Shown piece after piece: positions 24,788-34,724 of a stretch of 64,000 nucleotides of DNA. Position 1 is the first letter of the stretch. Every line of letters starts with the position of its first letter. Position numbers and translations under genes: made by a program. The notes under the pieces are model-generated. The model saw nothing but the letters and a program-made list of their open reading frames with translations. It made no database searches and was not told where the DNA came from. This stretch comes from Chitinophagaceae bacterium (GTDB lineage Bacteria; Bacteroidota; Bacteroidia; Chitinophagales; Chitinophagaceae). Location of the stretch: the NCBI GenBank assembly GCA_023957155.1, contig JAMLHK010000005.1, positions 1 to 64,000 on the forward strand, in the 5' to 3' direction.

Positions 24788-26932
24788 ATGATACTATTGA
24801 ATGGGTTTGCTTTTCCTCTAAATGATCCGATTCCGATTTTTGTAATCGTATTGTTTATTATTCTCCTGGCACCGATTTTACTTCGAAAATTGCGCATACC
24901 CAGTATAATCGGATTGATACTGGCCGGTATGGCGATCGGTGATCATGGTTTTAATATCATTGCTAAGGGCAGTATTGACCTGTTCGGCAAAGCCGGGTTG
25001 TTATATATTATGTTTTTAGCCGGCCTTGAGCTGGATATGACGGAGTTTAAAAAGAATCGTTATAAAAGCCTTGTTTTTGGATTTTTTACATTCATTATTC
25101 CGCTTGGACTGGGCTTTTTGCTTTGTCATTATTTCCTCCATTTTAATTTCATGGCTTCCCTGCTGGTGTCCAGTATGTTTGCTACCCATACCCTTGTGGC
25201 ATATCCCCTGGCCAGCCGTATGGGTATTGCCAAAAACGAAGCGGTAACCATTACCGTTGGAGGTACGATCATTACCGATACGGCAGTTTTGTTAATACTT
25301 GCCGTAATAACGGGTTCCGTTGAGGGTGAAATCAATCAGCAGTTTTGGCTAAAGCTGGGCTTATCTTTCCTGGTCTTTACTTTCATTATTCTTGTCGGCT
25401 TTCCCCTTATCGGGCGCTGGTTCTTTAAGAAGATCAAAGATGATCAGACCACGCACTTCCTGTTTGTATTTGCCATGGTTTTTTTAGGGGCATTCCTCGC
25501 AGAGCTTGCAGGTGTGGAAGGAATCATAGGCGCCTTCCTCGCAGGCCTGGCGCTTAACCAGCTGATACCGCATACCTCTCCGCTGATGAACCGGATTGAA
25601 TTTACCGGGAATGCTTTATTTATTCCCTTTTTTTTAATCAGTGTAGGTATGCTTGTTGATCTGAAAGTGTTATTGAAAGGCAACCAGGCGCTGATTATTG
25701 CCGGGACACTTACCGCAATGGCGCTTTCCACGAAATGGATTGCGGCATTCATAACGCAAAAAGTGCTGCGGTTCACCGCCAGCCAGCGTAAGGTCATCTT
25801 CGGGTTGAGTACCTCTCATGCTGCGGCTACCATTGCCGTAATTCTTATCGGGTATAACATGAAGATAATTGACGAGCATGTGCTGAATGGAACGATCATC
25901 CTGATTTTGATTACCTGTATGGTGGGATCTTTTGTAACCGCAAATGCCGGGAAAAAGCTGGCCATAGAAGAAACCGGTAAAACACCCGATGTAATTAATA
26001 TAGAGGAACGGATCCTGATTCCCGTTATTGATCCCGACAAAACCGATGATCTGCTGGATTTTTCAGTCATGCTTACTACCCAGCAGCATAAGGCGCCCGT
26101 ATACATGCTTACCGTAATGCAGGATGAAGAAAGACTGAAAGAAAAAGTGGCGCTGAATAATAAGAACCTGGAAAAAGCAATAAAGCATGGTGCGGAAACC
26201 GATACAAAAGTACATGCGGTTACCCGGGTTGATCTCAATATGTCTGATGGAATTGCGCGGGCGGTGAAGGAAATGCTTATTTCTGATGTGGTCATTGAGT
26301 GGTCGGGCAAGGGCAATAACCCAACGGCTTTACTATTCAATTCTTTATTTGGTACAACTACACAGAATATCCTGGATAGTGTTTGGGAAACCGTTTACAT
26401 TTGCCGGATTGATTATCCTCTTAACACTACCAGTAAGATTATCCTGGTACTTACCAAAAATGCAGAATATGAAATCGGGTTTCAGCATTGGATAAAAAGA
26501 GTGGTTGCCCTGTCTAAACAGGCAGGTGCACGTATCCAGGTATGCTGTACTCCGGCCACCCAGATTGCTTTTGCAAAAGAATTGTCAAAAATCCGGGAAA
26601 GTGCGGAAGTGACTTACCGGCAGTTTGAAGATGTAGAAGATTTTTTAGTGTTATCGCGGGAAATTCACCGTAATGACCTTATTATTGTTGTCAGCGCAAG
26701 AAAGGGAACAATATCCTATAATTCTTATATGGAGAATATCCCGGGGAAGCTCTTAAAGCATTTTGAAAGAAATAACTTCATACTTTTATACCCTGAACAA
26801 AGACAGGCAGAGTTTATGGAAACGGGTATGCAGTCCGAAGACCTGGTGCTTAGCCCTATTCAGGAGCAAATTGATAATATCAATAAACTGAGTAAAGCGG
26901 TCAGAAAGATTTTGAAAAGGAAGGAAAAATAA
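24788..26932 (+). CDS. CPA2-family cation:proton antiporter with C-terminal cytosolic domain
   Basis: The frame opens at 24686, inside divergent clpS; I chose the ATG at 24788 because it lies downstream of the promoter box. The 714-residue protein has an N-terminal Na+/H+ exchanger domain of about 12 helices (residues about 10-395: LAPILLRKLRIPSIIGLILAG, GLLYIMFLAGLELDM, GVEGIIGAFLAGLALN). A long cytosolic region follows (about 415-714) with two universal-stress-like segments (EERILIPVIDPDKTDD and ILVLTKNAEYEIG). It probably exchanges Na+ or K+ for protons at the inner membrane. Ion choice cannot be read from sequence. Confidence 0.88.
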   Translation: MILLNGFAFPLNDPIPIFVIVLFIILLAPILLRKLRIPSIIGLILAGMAIGDHGFNIIAKGSIDLFGKAGLLYIMFLAGLELDMTEFKKNRYKSLVFGFFTFIIPLGLGFLLCHYFLHFNFMASLLVSSMFATHTLVAYPLASRMGIAKNEAVTITVGGTIITDTAVLLILAVITGSVEGEINQQFWLKLGLSFLVFTFIILVGFPLIGRWFFKKIKDDQTTHFLFVFAMVFLGAFLAELAGVEGIIGAFLAGLALNQLIPHTSPLMNRIEFTGNALFIPFFLISVGMLVDLKVLLKGNQALIIAGTLTAMALSTKWIAAFITQKVLRFTASQRKVIFGLSTSHAAATIAVILIGYNMKIIDEHVLNGTIILILITCMVGSFVTANAGKKLAIEETGKTPDVINIEERILIPVIDPDKTDDLLDFSVMLTTQQHKAPVYMLTVMQDEERLKEKVALNNKNLEKAIKHGAETDTKVHAVTRVDLNMSDGIARAVKEMLISDVVIEWSGKGNNPTALLFNSLFGTTTQNILDSVWETVYICRIDYPLNTTSKIILVLTKNAEYEIGFQHWIKRVVALSKQAGARIQVCCTPATQIAFAKELSKIRESAEVTYRQFEDVEDFLVLSREIHRNDLIIVVSARKGTISYNSYMENIPGKLLKHFERNNFILLYPEQRQAEFMETGMQSEDLVLSPIQEQIDNINKLSKAVRKILKRKEK

Positions 26933-26988
26933 TTTAACTCTTTTATGCGCATCCCGGGGGTTACCTTACGGAATGTGATTGTGTAAAT

Positions 26989-26996
26989 TAAATTTG
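26989..26996 (+). promoter_or_regulatory. -7 promoter box of the cupin gene
   Basis: TAAATTTG fits TAnnTTTG and ends 9 nt before the ATG at 27006, implying a very short leader. Confidence 0.5.
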
Positions 26997-27005
26997 ATAT
27001 AGAAT

Positions 27006-27881
27006 ATGAATTTACAACCCATTCAGCGCGTTGAAGGTTTGACGAAGCAGGAGTTTACGGAACAGTTTGTTAAAACAAAAACTCCTGTTATCCTCAAAGA
27101 CTTTGTTAAAGGACCTGCCTTCGAGTTATGGAACTACGATTACTTTAAAGAAATTGCCGGCGATCTTATGGTGCCGGTACATGGTAGTGAAAATGCGCAT
27201 CCCGATATGGTGCATAGTGCTCCTATGGCTAAAATGAAATTTGCAGATTACCTCGACCTTATAGAGCGTGGACCTACGGAGTCCAGGTTGTTTTTATTCA
27301 ACCTGCTGTTGGAAAAGCCGGAAATAAGAAAACAATTAGTCTTTAATAAAATTACGGATAATATCCTCACCTGGCTGCCCCTCATGTTCTTCGGCGGGGG
27401 AGGGTCCAGCACACGGAATCATTTTGATATTGATATGTCGCATGTTTTTCTTACCCAGTTTCATGGCGAAAAAAAAGTGACTTTATTTCCTAACAGCAGC
27501 TCCCCGTTAATGTATAAGCTCCCTTATAATTTTCACGGTATCGGGGATATGAAAAACCTGGACTTTGAAAAGTTCCCTGCTTTACAATATGCCAACGGGT
27601 GGGAAGGTACTATCCGCTTCGGGGAAACCATATTTATGCCGGCCGGTTACTGGCATTATATCCAGTACCTTACCGGGGGATATTCTGTTAGTGTGCGGGC
27701 ATTGTCTTCGGCCCGGGATAGGATCACCGGTTTCAGTAACCTCGTTATTACCCGGAATTTTGACAATGCCATGCGGCAACTCCTAAAGGATAAGTGGTAT
27801 AATTATAAGGTAAAACAGGCACATATCCGGGCGGAAAAAGCCATGCGAAAGCTCGAGCAGAAGCATAATGCCGATACCTGA
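27006..27881 (+). CDS. JmjC-like cupin (Cupin_8) protein, probable Fe(II)/2-oxoglutarate oxygenase
   Basis: A 291-residue protein with the Cupin_8/JmjC core. The iron triad is visible as H139 and D141 (RNHFDIDMSHVF) and the distal H217 (MPAGYWHYIQYL). The N-terminal segment TKTPVILKDFVKGPAFELWNYDYF is typical of this family, which includes protein hydroxylases and demethylase relatives. Its substrate is unknown; bacterial relatives act on ribosomal proteins or remain untested. It stands alone on the plus strand, converging with the transglutaminase-like gene 9 bp downstream. Confidence 0.85.
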   Translation: MNLQPIQRVEGLTKQEFTEQFVKTKTPVILKDFVKGPAFELWNYDYFKEIAGDLMVPVHGSENAHPDMVHSAPMAKMKFADYLDLIERGPTESRLFLFNLLLEKPEIRKQLVFNKITDNILTWLPLMFFGGGGSSTRNHFDIDMSHVFLTQFHGEKKVTLFPNSSSPLMYKLPYNFHGIGDMKNLDFEKFPALQYANGWEGTIRFGETIFMPAGYWHYIQYLTGGYSVSVRALSSARDRITGFSNLVITRNFDNAMRQLLKDKWYNYKVKQAHIRAEKAMRKLEQKHNADT

Positions 27882-27890
27882 CGGGGCTTG

Positions 27891-28826
27891 TTAAAACTCT
27901 ACTACAGCATACGCTTTGTTATCTACATAGGGCCCTCCGGGGTGACGGGCCGTATAGTCGAGGTTGATCCAGTAATTACCCGATTCTTCCCTGAAGTATA
28001 ATCCCGTAAAATCCTCTGTGGCAAATAAATGGGTAATGGCTTCCTGCATTTTGGTGAAATTCTTTTTATCACCGCAGTACAGCTCGGGATATACATGATT
28101 TTCAGTTAATATCATTCTGCATTTAGCCCCAATAGCTTTGAGCGTTGATATCATTAAAATGGTATGATCATCACAGTCTCCGCCCATGCCGTTCTCAATG
28201 GTTTCCCGCGGTGAGGCAAAATACTCATCCCGGTCGGGGTCGGGAACATATTTGAAATTATTGTTGATGTATTTAAACAGGGAAAGATAACGAACCGTAT
28301 GCCCGTATTTTTTATGATAGTCATCAAAAAACTCGATGGAATGTTTAACGGCAAAGTTGCGGGTAACGGAATCCCTGGGGTCCATCTTTGATTTCAGCCC
28401 TTTTACCGCTTTTTCCACGCCGGTATCAAACAGGTCGGGCTTAATTAAAAACAGGTCTTTTTCTTTGTTATCCCTGGTATCCCAGCTTTTCACTACCATG
28501 TTTTTATAATCCAGGATCATATTATTCAGGTTATAGCCATCGGTAAACTGGTTGTATACTACGAACCCGGAAACCAGGATAAAGGCGGGAATGATAAGGG
28601 GTCTGAAAAGCCATAATACAAGTCTTACCAGTATAAAAGCCGCTATAATAGAAAGGAGCAGGTCAACATTCCAGTAACCTATTATCACCGGGGGAATAAA
28701 ACGGTTGATCAAAGGAGCCAGGGGAAGTACGGTAAGCAGTCCTATGGTGTTTAGCACAAGGCTTCCCGTAAAAAAATGTGTATGGTTGTGTTCTCCCATA
28801 TACTGTAATAATAGTGTAAAATACAT
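27891..28826 (-). CDS. Membrane protein with transglutaminase-like domain
   Basis: A 311-residue protein with two or three N-terminal membrane helices (about residues 25-95). A transglutaminase-like cysteine-protease fold follows at about 155-265. The probable nucleophile C218 is in GMGGDCDDHT and H244 in TENHVYPELY; a third residue probably follows near YWINLDYT. Such domains are usually proteases or peptide-modifying enzymes in bacteria. Substrate unknown. It converges with the cupin gene and diverges from lutA. Confidence 0.8.
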   Translation of the reverse strand: MYFTLLLQYMGEHNHTHFFTGSLVLNTIGLLTVLPLAPLINRFIPPVIIGYWNVDLLLSIIAAFILVRLVLWLFRPLIIPAFILVSGFVVYNQFTDGYNLNNMILDYKNMVVKSWDTRDNKEKDLFLIKPDLFDTGVEKAVKGLKSKMDPRDSVTRNFAVKHSIEFFDDYHKKYGHTVRYLSLFKYINNNFKYVPDPDRDEYFASPRETIENGMGGDCDDHTILMISTLKAIGAKCRMILTENHVYPELYCGDKKNFTKMQEAITHLFATEDFTGLYFREESGNYWINLDYTARHPGGPYVDNKAYAVVEF

Positions 28827-29023
28827 TGCCTTATATTTTACGTCTTGTTAAAAACGGGCCGGATGTGCAGTTTATAATGTCTTTATAAACCGGTAACCGG
28901 GCTAAACAACAACGGGTGTTGCCGTATAATGGTGGGGTTCAGGTAAGTACAGGTAGGTTCCCCGGTAGAATTGGATTAATTTCGGTGATCGTATGTAGTG
29001 CGTTCTTCATTAATTATTTTCAG

Positions 29024-29758
29024 ATGACAGTAGCATTATTTGTACCGTGTTATATAGACCAGTTTTATCCGCACGTTGCCATAGCCACTTTACAGGTATT
29101 GGAAAAAGCCGGGGTTAAGGTAGTATATCCTCCAAAGCAAACCTGTTGCGGACAGCCGATGGCCAATTCGGGTTATGCGCATTTAACCAAAGGTTGTAAT
29201 GAGTTATTCATAGAGAACTTTACCGGGTTTGATTATATTGTTTCTCCCTCCGGTAGCTGCACCCTACATATAAAAGAGCATTTACATGATGCGGAAAATG
29301 AAAAAGAAGCGGAGTACATCAGGAACCATGTGTATGAGCTGACTGAATTTTTAACGGATATTCTGCAGATAGAACAGTGGGACGCTGCATTTCCGCATAA
29401 AGTAGGTATACATCACGGTTGCCATGGACTGCGTGGATTAAAAGTGGCTCAGATGAGTGAGCTGGTAGCGGAACCTTTTTCAAAGCCGGGTAAGCTCCTG
29501 AATATGGTAAAGGGACTGGAGATCGTAGCTTTGTCGAGAACCGATGAATGTTGTGGCTTTGGCGGTACATTTTGTGTAGCTGAAGAAGCCGTTAGTGTTA
29601 AAATGGGGCAGGACAGGGTAAATGATCATCTTAGTCATGGCGCAGAATATATTGTTGGAGGGGATATCAGCTGCCTGATGCACATGGAAGGTATTTTGCG
29701 CCGGCAAAACAGTAAGGTGAGGGTTAAGCATATTGCTGAAATACTGAACGGACATTAA
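29024..29758 (+). CDS. lutA: Lactate utilisation protein A (LutA/LldE), Fe-S subunit
   Basis: LutA, LutB and LutC together oxidise L-lactate to pyruvate. The frame is open from 28916, but the ATG at 29024 (MTVALFVPCYIDQFYP) gives 244 residues, the normal family length and start. It has two CCG-type cysteine domains, TCCGQPMANSGY and ECCGFGGTFCV, with GCHGLRG before the second. It is the first gene of a lutA-lutB-lutC-esterase run with short gaps. The 28827-29023 upstream region contains a CAACA/TGTTG hairpin but no clear promoter match. Confidence 0.93.
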   Translation: MTVALFVPCYIDQFYPHVAIATLQVLEKAGVKVVYPPKQTCCGQPMANSGYAHLTKGCNELFIENFTGFDYIVSPSGSCTLHIKEHLHDAENEKEAEYIRNHVYELTEFLTDILQIEQWDAAFPHKVGIHHGCHGLRGLKVAQMSELVAEPFSKPGKLLNMVKGLEIVALSRTDECCGFGGTFCVAEEAVSVKMGQDRVNDHLSHGAEYIVGGDISCLMHMEGILRRQNSKVRVKHIAEILNGH

Positions 29759-29786
29759 CTTTTATGCACTGTTTTAATCAGATATT

Positions 29787-31163
29787 ATGAACCGGGAAAA
29801 CAACGATCATGCCACCTTAGCGGGGCGTTTTAATGAGAATGAGCAGCGGGTAAGCTGGCATGATGAAACATTATGGTGGGTACGTGCTAAACGGGATAAA
29901 GCAGCGCATACTTTACCGGAGTGGGAACAGCTAAGAGCAGCTGCTTCTCAGATCAAAAGCAATGTACTTTCCAACTTAAGCGAATACTTAGTACAGTTTG
30001 AGGGACGTGCCCTGCAAAATGGCGTAGCGGTACATTGGGCCGCAGATGCAAAAGAGCATAATCAAATAGTAGCTGATCTGCTAACAGCAAGAGGTGTTGA
30101 CCGGATCGTTAAAAGTAAGTCCATGCTTACGGAGGAGTGTCATCTTAATGAATACCTGCAAAGCCGGGGAATTGAAGTAGTAGATACCGACCTGGGAGAA
30201 CGCATTGTGCAATTAGCCGGGGAACCGCCGAGCCATATCGTGCTTCCCTGTATCCATAAGAAAAAAGAAGAGATCGGTGAGCTGTTTCATCAGCACCTCG
30301 GCACACCTGCAGGCAATGCTGACCCCCAGTTGCTGACCCGGGCAGCGAGAAAAGATTTAAGAGAAAAATTTTTAACCAGGCGGGCCGCAATTACGGGAGT
30401 GAACTTTGCCGTGGCAGAGAGTGGTGAATTTGTGGTTTGCACCAATGAAGGTAATGCAGATATGGGAGCACATCTGGCCGATCTGCATATTGCCTGTATG
30501 GGAATAGAAAAAATTATACCGCAGCGTAAGCACCTCTCTGTTTTTTTGCGCCTGCTGGCGCGGAGCGCTACGGGACAGCCCATAACAACGTATTCCAGTC
30601 ACTACAAAAAGCCGCGGAAAGGGAAAGAAATACATATTGTGCTGGTAGATAACGGGCGAAGCGTACAGTTGGGCCGGGCTGATTTTCGTAATTCTCTTAA
30701 ATGTATCCGCTGCGGGGCCTGTATGAATACCTGCCCTGTTTACCGGAGGAGCGGAGGACATAGCTATCATACCGCTATTGCAGGACCTATTGGCTCTATC
30801 CTTGCACCGAATCTTGATATGCATAAATATGCCGACCTGCCGTTTGCTTCTACTTTATGCGGATCTTGCACGAATGTATGTCCGGTTAAAATTGATATTC
30901 ACGATCAGTTGTACAAGTGGCGGCAGGTATTGGTGAGAGAAGGGCATACCACAACAGTGAAAAAAATGGCTATGCAGGGAATGACTTTTACTTTATCCAA
31001 TCCCCGCGTTTACCGGTTTGCGGGCAAAGCAGGCCGCTGGCTGATGAATAAGATGCCGTATATGGTAAACAATAAATGGAACACCTGGTATAAGCAGCGG
31101 GAAATGCCCGAACCGCCTGAGCAATCTTTCAGCGAGTGGTATAAAAAGAACAGGGAAAGATAA
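29787..31163 (+). CDS. lutB: Lactate utilisation protein B (LutB), 4Fe-4S ferredoxin-type
   Basis: A 458-residue protein with an N-terminal LUD-type domain (KSKSMLTEECHLNEYL ... TDLGERIVQL). Two 4Fe-4S motifs follow: C306/C309/C312/C316 (CIRCGACMNTCP) and C358/C361/C365 (CGSCTNVCP). It is thought to carry electrons between LutA and LutC during L-lactate oxidation. It starts 28 bp after lutA, and the motifs are complete. Confidence 0.95.
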   Translation: MNRENNDHATLAGRFNENEQRVSWHDETLWWVRAKRDKAAHTLPEWEQLRAAASQIKSNVLSNLSEYLVQFEGRALQNGVAVHWAADAKEHNQIVADLLTARGVDRIVKSKSMLTEECHLNEYLQSRGIEVVDTDLGERIVQLAGEPPSHIVLPCIHKKKEEIGELFHQHLGTPAGNADPQLLTRAARKDLREKFLTRRAAITGVNFAVAESGEFVVCTNEGNADMGAHLADLHIACMGIEKIIPQRKHLSVFLRLLARSATGQPITTYSSHYKKPRKGKEIHIVLVDNGRSVQLGRADFRNSLKCIRCGACMNTCPVYRRSGGHSYHTAIAGPIGSILAPNLDMHKYADLPFASTLCGSCTNVCPVKIDIHDQLYKWRQVLVREGHTTTVKKMAMQGMTFTLSNPRVYRFAGKAGRWLMNKMPYMVNNKWNTWYKQREMPEPPEQSFSEWYKKNRER

Positions 31164-31190
31164 AGCACAATTAAAAATTGATTATTCATA

Positions 31191-31769
31191 ATGAGCAGCA
31201 GGGAAAAAATACTCGGAGCAATAAAACGCAGTCAGCCGCCGCAATGTCCGCTCCCCGGACTGGATTCCTTTTTACAGGATAATGCACATGCGCTTCAGCA
31301 ATATACAGAGGTGCTGACCTCTATTGGAGGAACAGCGCATATAGTAAACGGTTACACGGAGATAAAAGAAATAGTGAAGCAGGAATATAATGACGCACGC
31401 TGCATTGTTTCTCTTATACCGGAACTTCCCGGCGTAGGAACAGAAACCGCTTATCATGATCCGCATGACCTGGCAATGGCAGACCTTGCCATTCTTCCGG
31501 CCACGATTGGCGTAGCCGAAAACGGGGCGGTTTGGATAACAGAAGAAATACTGCCCCAGAGAGTATTGCCTTTTATTACGCAACATTTAGCTGTTGTAAT
31601 TAAAAGAGAACATATCGTGCCAACCATGCATCATGCTTATGAGAAGATAGGTAATGCAGATTATGGCTTCGGTGTATTTATTGCGGGTCCGTCTAAAACA
31701 GCGGATATAGAGCAGTCGCTTGTATTGGGTGCACATGGGGCTACCTCCATGCGTATTTTTATATTGTAA
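31191..31769 (+). CDS. lutC: Lactate utilisation protein C (LutC), LUD domain
   Basis: A 192-residue LUD-domain protein. The conserved block ADLAILPATIGVAENGAVWI is followed by RVLPFITQHLAVVI and FIAGPSKTADIEQSLVLGAHG, as in LutC/YkgG. It completes the lutABC set, 27 bp after lutB. The next gene starts only 12 bp further, so the secreted esterase is likely co-transcribed. Confidence 0.93.
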   Translation: MSSREKILGAIKRSQPPQCPLPGLDSFLQDNAHALQQYTEVLTSIGGTAHIVNGYTEIKEIVKQEYNDARCIVSLIPELPGVGTETAYHDPHDLAMADLAILPATIGVAENGAVWITEEILPQRVLPFITQHLAVVIKREHIVPTMHHAYEKIGNADYGFGVFIAGPSKTADIEQSLVLGAHGATSMRIFIL

Positions 31770-31781
31770 TATCTATACTTT

Positions 31782-32687
31782 ATGCAAATGAGATTATTTT
31801 CCTGTCTATTGTTTTTTGTGATGGTTTCGGGGATAGTGTTTGCCCAGCAAACGATTCCTGTGTACGAAAAAAGTATTCCCGGTGCCATACCTGCGCCCGA
31901 TGAAGAAAAGTTTGACTCGGTCAACCTGGTTACTTCCAGGGTATCTGTACCAACCATAACCATTTATCTCCCGGAGAAGGAGAAGGCAAATGGTGCAGCC
32001 GTGCTGATTTGCCCCGGCGGCGGTTATGGCGGGTTGGTAATAGGAAAGGAAGGATATCGCATTGCACAATATTTTTCTGACCGGGGTGTTGCCGCATTTG
32101 TATTAAAGTACCGGTTGCCGGATGATAAGATCATGAAGGACAAGAGCGTTGGACCGCTGCAGGATGCCCAGCAGGCAATCCGGCTGATCAAGCAACATGC
32201 CGGGCAATGGAATGTTGATACGGCCCGGATAGGGATCATGGGATTCTCTGCCGGCGGTCACTTAGCTTCTACGGCAGGAACGCATTTTGACCGCCCTGTT
32301 ATAACCGGCAAACAACTTGCAGGTGTCCGCCCCCGCTTTATGATATTGGTGTACCCCGTGATCAGCATGACGGACAGTCTCGGGCATCCCGGTTCCAGGA
32401 ATAATCTTTTAGGCAGGAATCCGTCATCCCAAACGATAACGTTATTTTCCAATGAGCTGCAGGTTACTCCTCAAACTCCGCCCGCGTTTCTTATCCATGC
32501 CGGCGATGACAAAAAAGTAGATGTTGATAACAGCATTTTATTTTATGAAGCATTGCGGCGCAATAACGTACCGGCGGAAATGCACATTTATCCCAAAGGC
32601 GATCACGGCTTCGTATTTAAAATGCCACTGGAACAATGGATGGGATTATGTATGGAGTGGATGAAAGAAAGCGGGTATCTGCATTAG
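31782..32687 (+). CDS. Secreted alpha/beta-hydrolase, acetyl-xylan-esterase-like
   Basis: A 301-residue protein with a signal peptide (about 21 residues, ending VFAQQ) and an alpha/beta-hydrolase fold. The oxyanion region is GGGYGG and the nucleophile S156 lies in GFSAGGHLAS. The acid-histidine end is AGDDKKVDVDNS and GDHGFVF. It belongs to the carbohydrate-esterase-like group often annotated as endo-1,4-beta-xylanase B or acetyl esterase. It probably removes acetyl groups from plant glycans in the periplasm. Its 12-bp spacing from lutC and the rhamnosidases after it suggest deacetylation before rhamnose release; this is inference. The 226-bp gap after it holds no gene. Confidence 0.85.
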   Translation: MQMRLFSCLLFFVMVSGIVFAQQTIPVYEKSIPGAIPAPDEEKFDSVNLVTSRVSVPTITIYLPEKEKANGAAVLICPGGGYGGLVIGKEGYRIAQYFSDRGVAAFVLKYRLPDDKIMKDKSVGPLQDAQQAIRLIKQHAGQWNVDTARIGIMGFSAGGHLASTAGTHFDRPVITGKQLAGVRPRFMILVYPVISMTDSLGHPGSRNNLLGRNPSSQTITLFSNELQVTPQTPPAFLIHAGDDKKVDVDNSILFYEALRRNNVPAEMHIYPKGDHGFVFKMPLEQWMGLCMEWMKESGYLH

Positions 32688-32913
32688 TATGAGCAGCCGG
32701 GAGAGGGTAACAGCGTGAAAAAATAATTTCCCCGGCTTGTTCAACATAGGCCAGCAAATCGTGAAAACGAAAAATGAAATCAGGTGATTTCAATAATACA
32801 GGCGGGCTGTCATTCCTGGTCATTTATCAGGAAGGTACAGGATGAGGGTATAAGTTTCTGTCGCTATCTTGAACGGCAATACAGGTTATTTTGTTTAAAT
32901 AAAATGGAATAGT

Positions 32914-34698
32914 ATGAGAAGGAACTTACACGTTGGAAAGCGGTACCGGCTGGTAGTGATGGCATCTGCCCTGATATGCAATAGTCTTTACGCGCAACTT
33001 CCTCCTGTTTTTGATAAAGCGGCAAATGAACAGTCACAGGCAGTGGAAACGGTTATTCGCTATTTATCTCCCGTAAACATATTATGGCAAACGGAAAATG
33101 CCGCAGATAATATAAAAAATGCTTCCCGGTTATTGAAGAAAGGTAACGGCCAGGCTGACCTTGCCAACAGGGATATGTGTGTATTGAAAAGCACATGGGG
33201 CATTAAGCCGGCATTGCTGCTTGATTTTGGCCGTGAGCTTCACGGCGGATTACAGATCGTTACCGGTATGTATCCGGGTAGTAAGCCGGTAAAACTACGG
33301 ATACGGTTTGGCGAATCGGCCAGTGAAGCGATGAGCGATATAGAACCTCAACAGAACGCTACCAATGACCATGCCATGCGGGATATGATCGTTGAAGTAC
33401 CCTGGCTGGGAAAATTAGAAGTAGGCAATACCGGCTTCAGGTTTGTGCGTATTGATATGATGGATGCTAATGTGGAATTGCAGTTGAAAGAAGTAAGAGC
33501 TGTTTTTACTTTCCGTGATATTCCTTATCTCGGTTCATTCCATTGCAGCGATACTTTATTGAATAAAATATGGCTGACCGGCGCCTATACCGTGCATCTG
33601 AATATGCAGGATTACCTGTGGGATGGGATAAAGCGCGACCGGCTGGTATGGGTGGGCGATATGCACCCCGAAACTTCAACTATTGCAGCCGTGTTTGGTA
33701 ACAATGAGGTGGTTCCCAAAAGCTTGGATTTATCCAGGGATATCACACCTGTACCCAACTGGATGAATGGCATCAGCACCTATTCTATGTGGTGGATCAT
33801 TATTCACCGGGACTGGTATATGCATAACGGTGATCTTGCCTACCTGCAGCAGCAGAAAGACTATCTTGTACAACTATTAGCGCATATCATTACTAAAATT
33901 GATGCAGATGGAAAGGAAATGCTGGATGGTCACCGCTTCCTGGATTGGCCGTCCAGTGAAAATAAAAAAGGAGTAGATGCAGGGCTGCAGGCGATGATGG
34001 TATGGTCGTTAACGGCCGGAGCAGACCTGTGTAAAGTGTTAAATGAGCCTGCCACTGTAAAAAATTGTGAAGATGCGATCAGCAGGTTAAAGAAAAATGT
34101 TCCCGATGCCAACCATTCCAAACAGGCAGCGGCATTGATGGCGCTTACCGGCTTACTGCCTGCCGACAAGGCAAATAAAGAAGTTTTGTCTGTAGGAGGC
34201 GCCCATAACTTTTCTACTTTTTACGGGTATTACATGCTGCAGGCAAAAGCCAAAGCGGGCGATTACCAGGGGGCGATAGATGCCATCCGCGAATACTGGG
34301 GCGCTATGTTATCCCTGGGCGCTACTACTTTCTGGGAAGACTTTAATCTTGACTGGCTGCCCAATGCTTCACGGATAGATGCATTACCGTTGCCGGGACA
34401 GAAAGACATCCATGGTGATTATGGCGCGTACTGTTATGTTGGCTTCAGGCATAGTCTCTGCCACGGATGGGCTTCAGGACCTACGCCCTGGTTAACTGAA
34501 CATGTATTGGGTATCCGGGTTGTATCGCCCGGATGTAAAGTCATTAAGATAACGCCACACCTCGGCGACCTGAGTTTTGCAGAAGGAACATTTCCCACAC
34601 CCTTTGGCGTGGTTAAAGTGAAGCACGTAAAACAGGCTGACGGGAAAATAGCAACCACCATCAGCGCACCGAAAGAAATTAAAGTGATACGCGGTTAA
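32914..34698 (+). CDS. Alpha-L-rhamnosidase-family (GH78-like) protein, short form
   Basis: A 594-residue exported protein (signal about residues 1-28, ending SLYAQ). It has an (alpha/alpha)6-barrel core of the bacterial alpha-L-rhamnosidase family. The signature DGIKRDRLVWVGDM is followed by the distal TTFWEDFNLDWL, equivalent to the WERW glutamate region, and a C-terminal beta domain (TPWLTEHVLGIRVVSPGC). It lacks much of the N-terminal beta-sandwich array seen in the 954-residue neighbour. Cleavage of terminal alpha-L-rhamnose is likely but unproven. It is followed 26 bp later by the full-length paralogue. Confidence 0.8.
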   Translation: MRRNLHVGKRYRLVVMASALICNSLYAQLPPVFDKAANEQSQAVETVIRYLSPVNILWQTENAADNIKNASRLLKKGNGQADLANRDMCVLKSTWGIKPALLLDFGRELHGGLQIVTGMYPGSKPVKLRIRFGESASEAMSDIEPQQNATNDHAMRDMIVEVPWLGKLEVGNTGFRFVRIDMMDANVELQLKEVRAVFTFRDIPYLGSFHCSDTLLNKIWLTGAYTVHLNMQDYLWDGIKRDRLVWVGDMHPETSTIAAVFGNNEVVPKSLDLSRDITPVPNWMNGISTYSMWWIIIHRDWYMHNGDLAYLQQQKDYLVQLLAHIITKIDADGKEMLDGHRFLDWPSSENKKGVDAGLQAMMVWSLTAGADLCKVLNEPATVKNCEDAISRLKKNVPDANHSKQAAALMALTGLLPADKANKEVLSVGGAHNFSTFYGYYMLQAKAKAGDYQGAIDAIREYWGAMLSLGATTFWEDFNLDWLPNASRIDALPLPGQKDIHGDYGAYCYVGFRHSLCHGWASGPTPWLTEHVLGIRVVSPGCKVIKITPHLGDLSFAEGTFPTPFGVVKVKHVKQADGKIATTISAPKEIKVIRG

Positions 34699-34724
34699 TT
34701 CATCATTGTTCTCAACTATTTTTT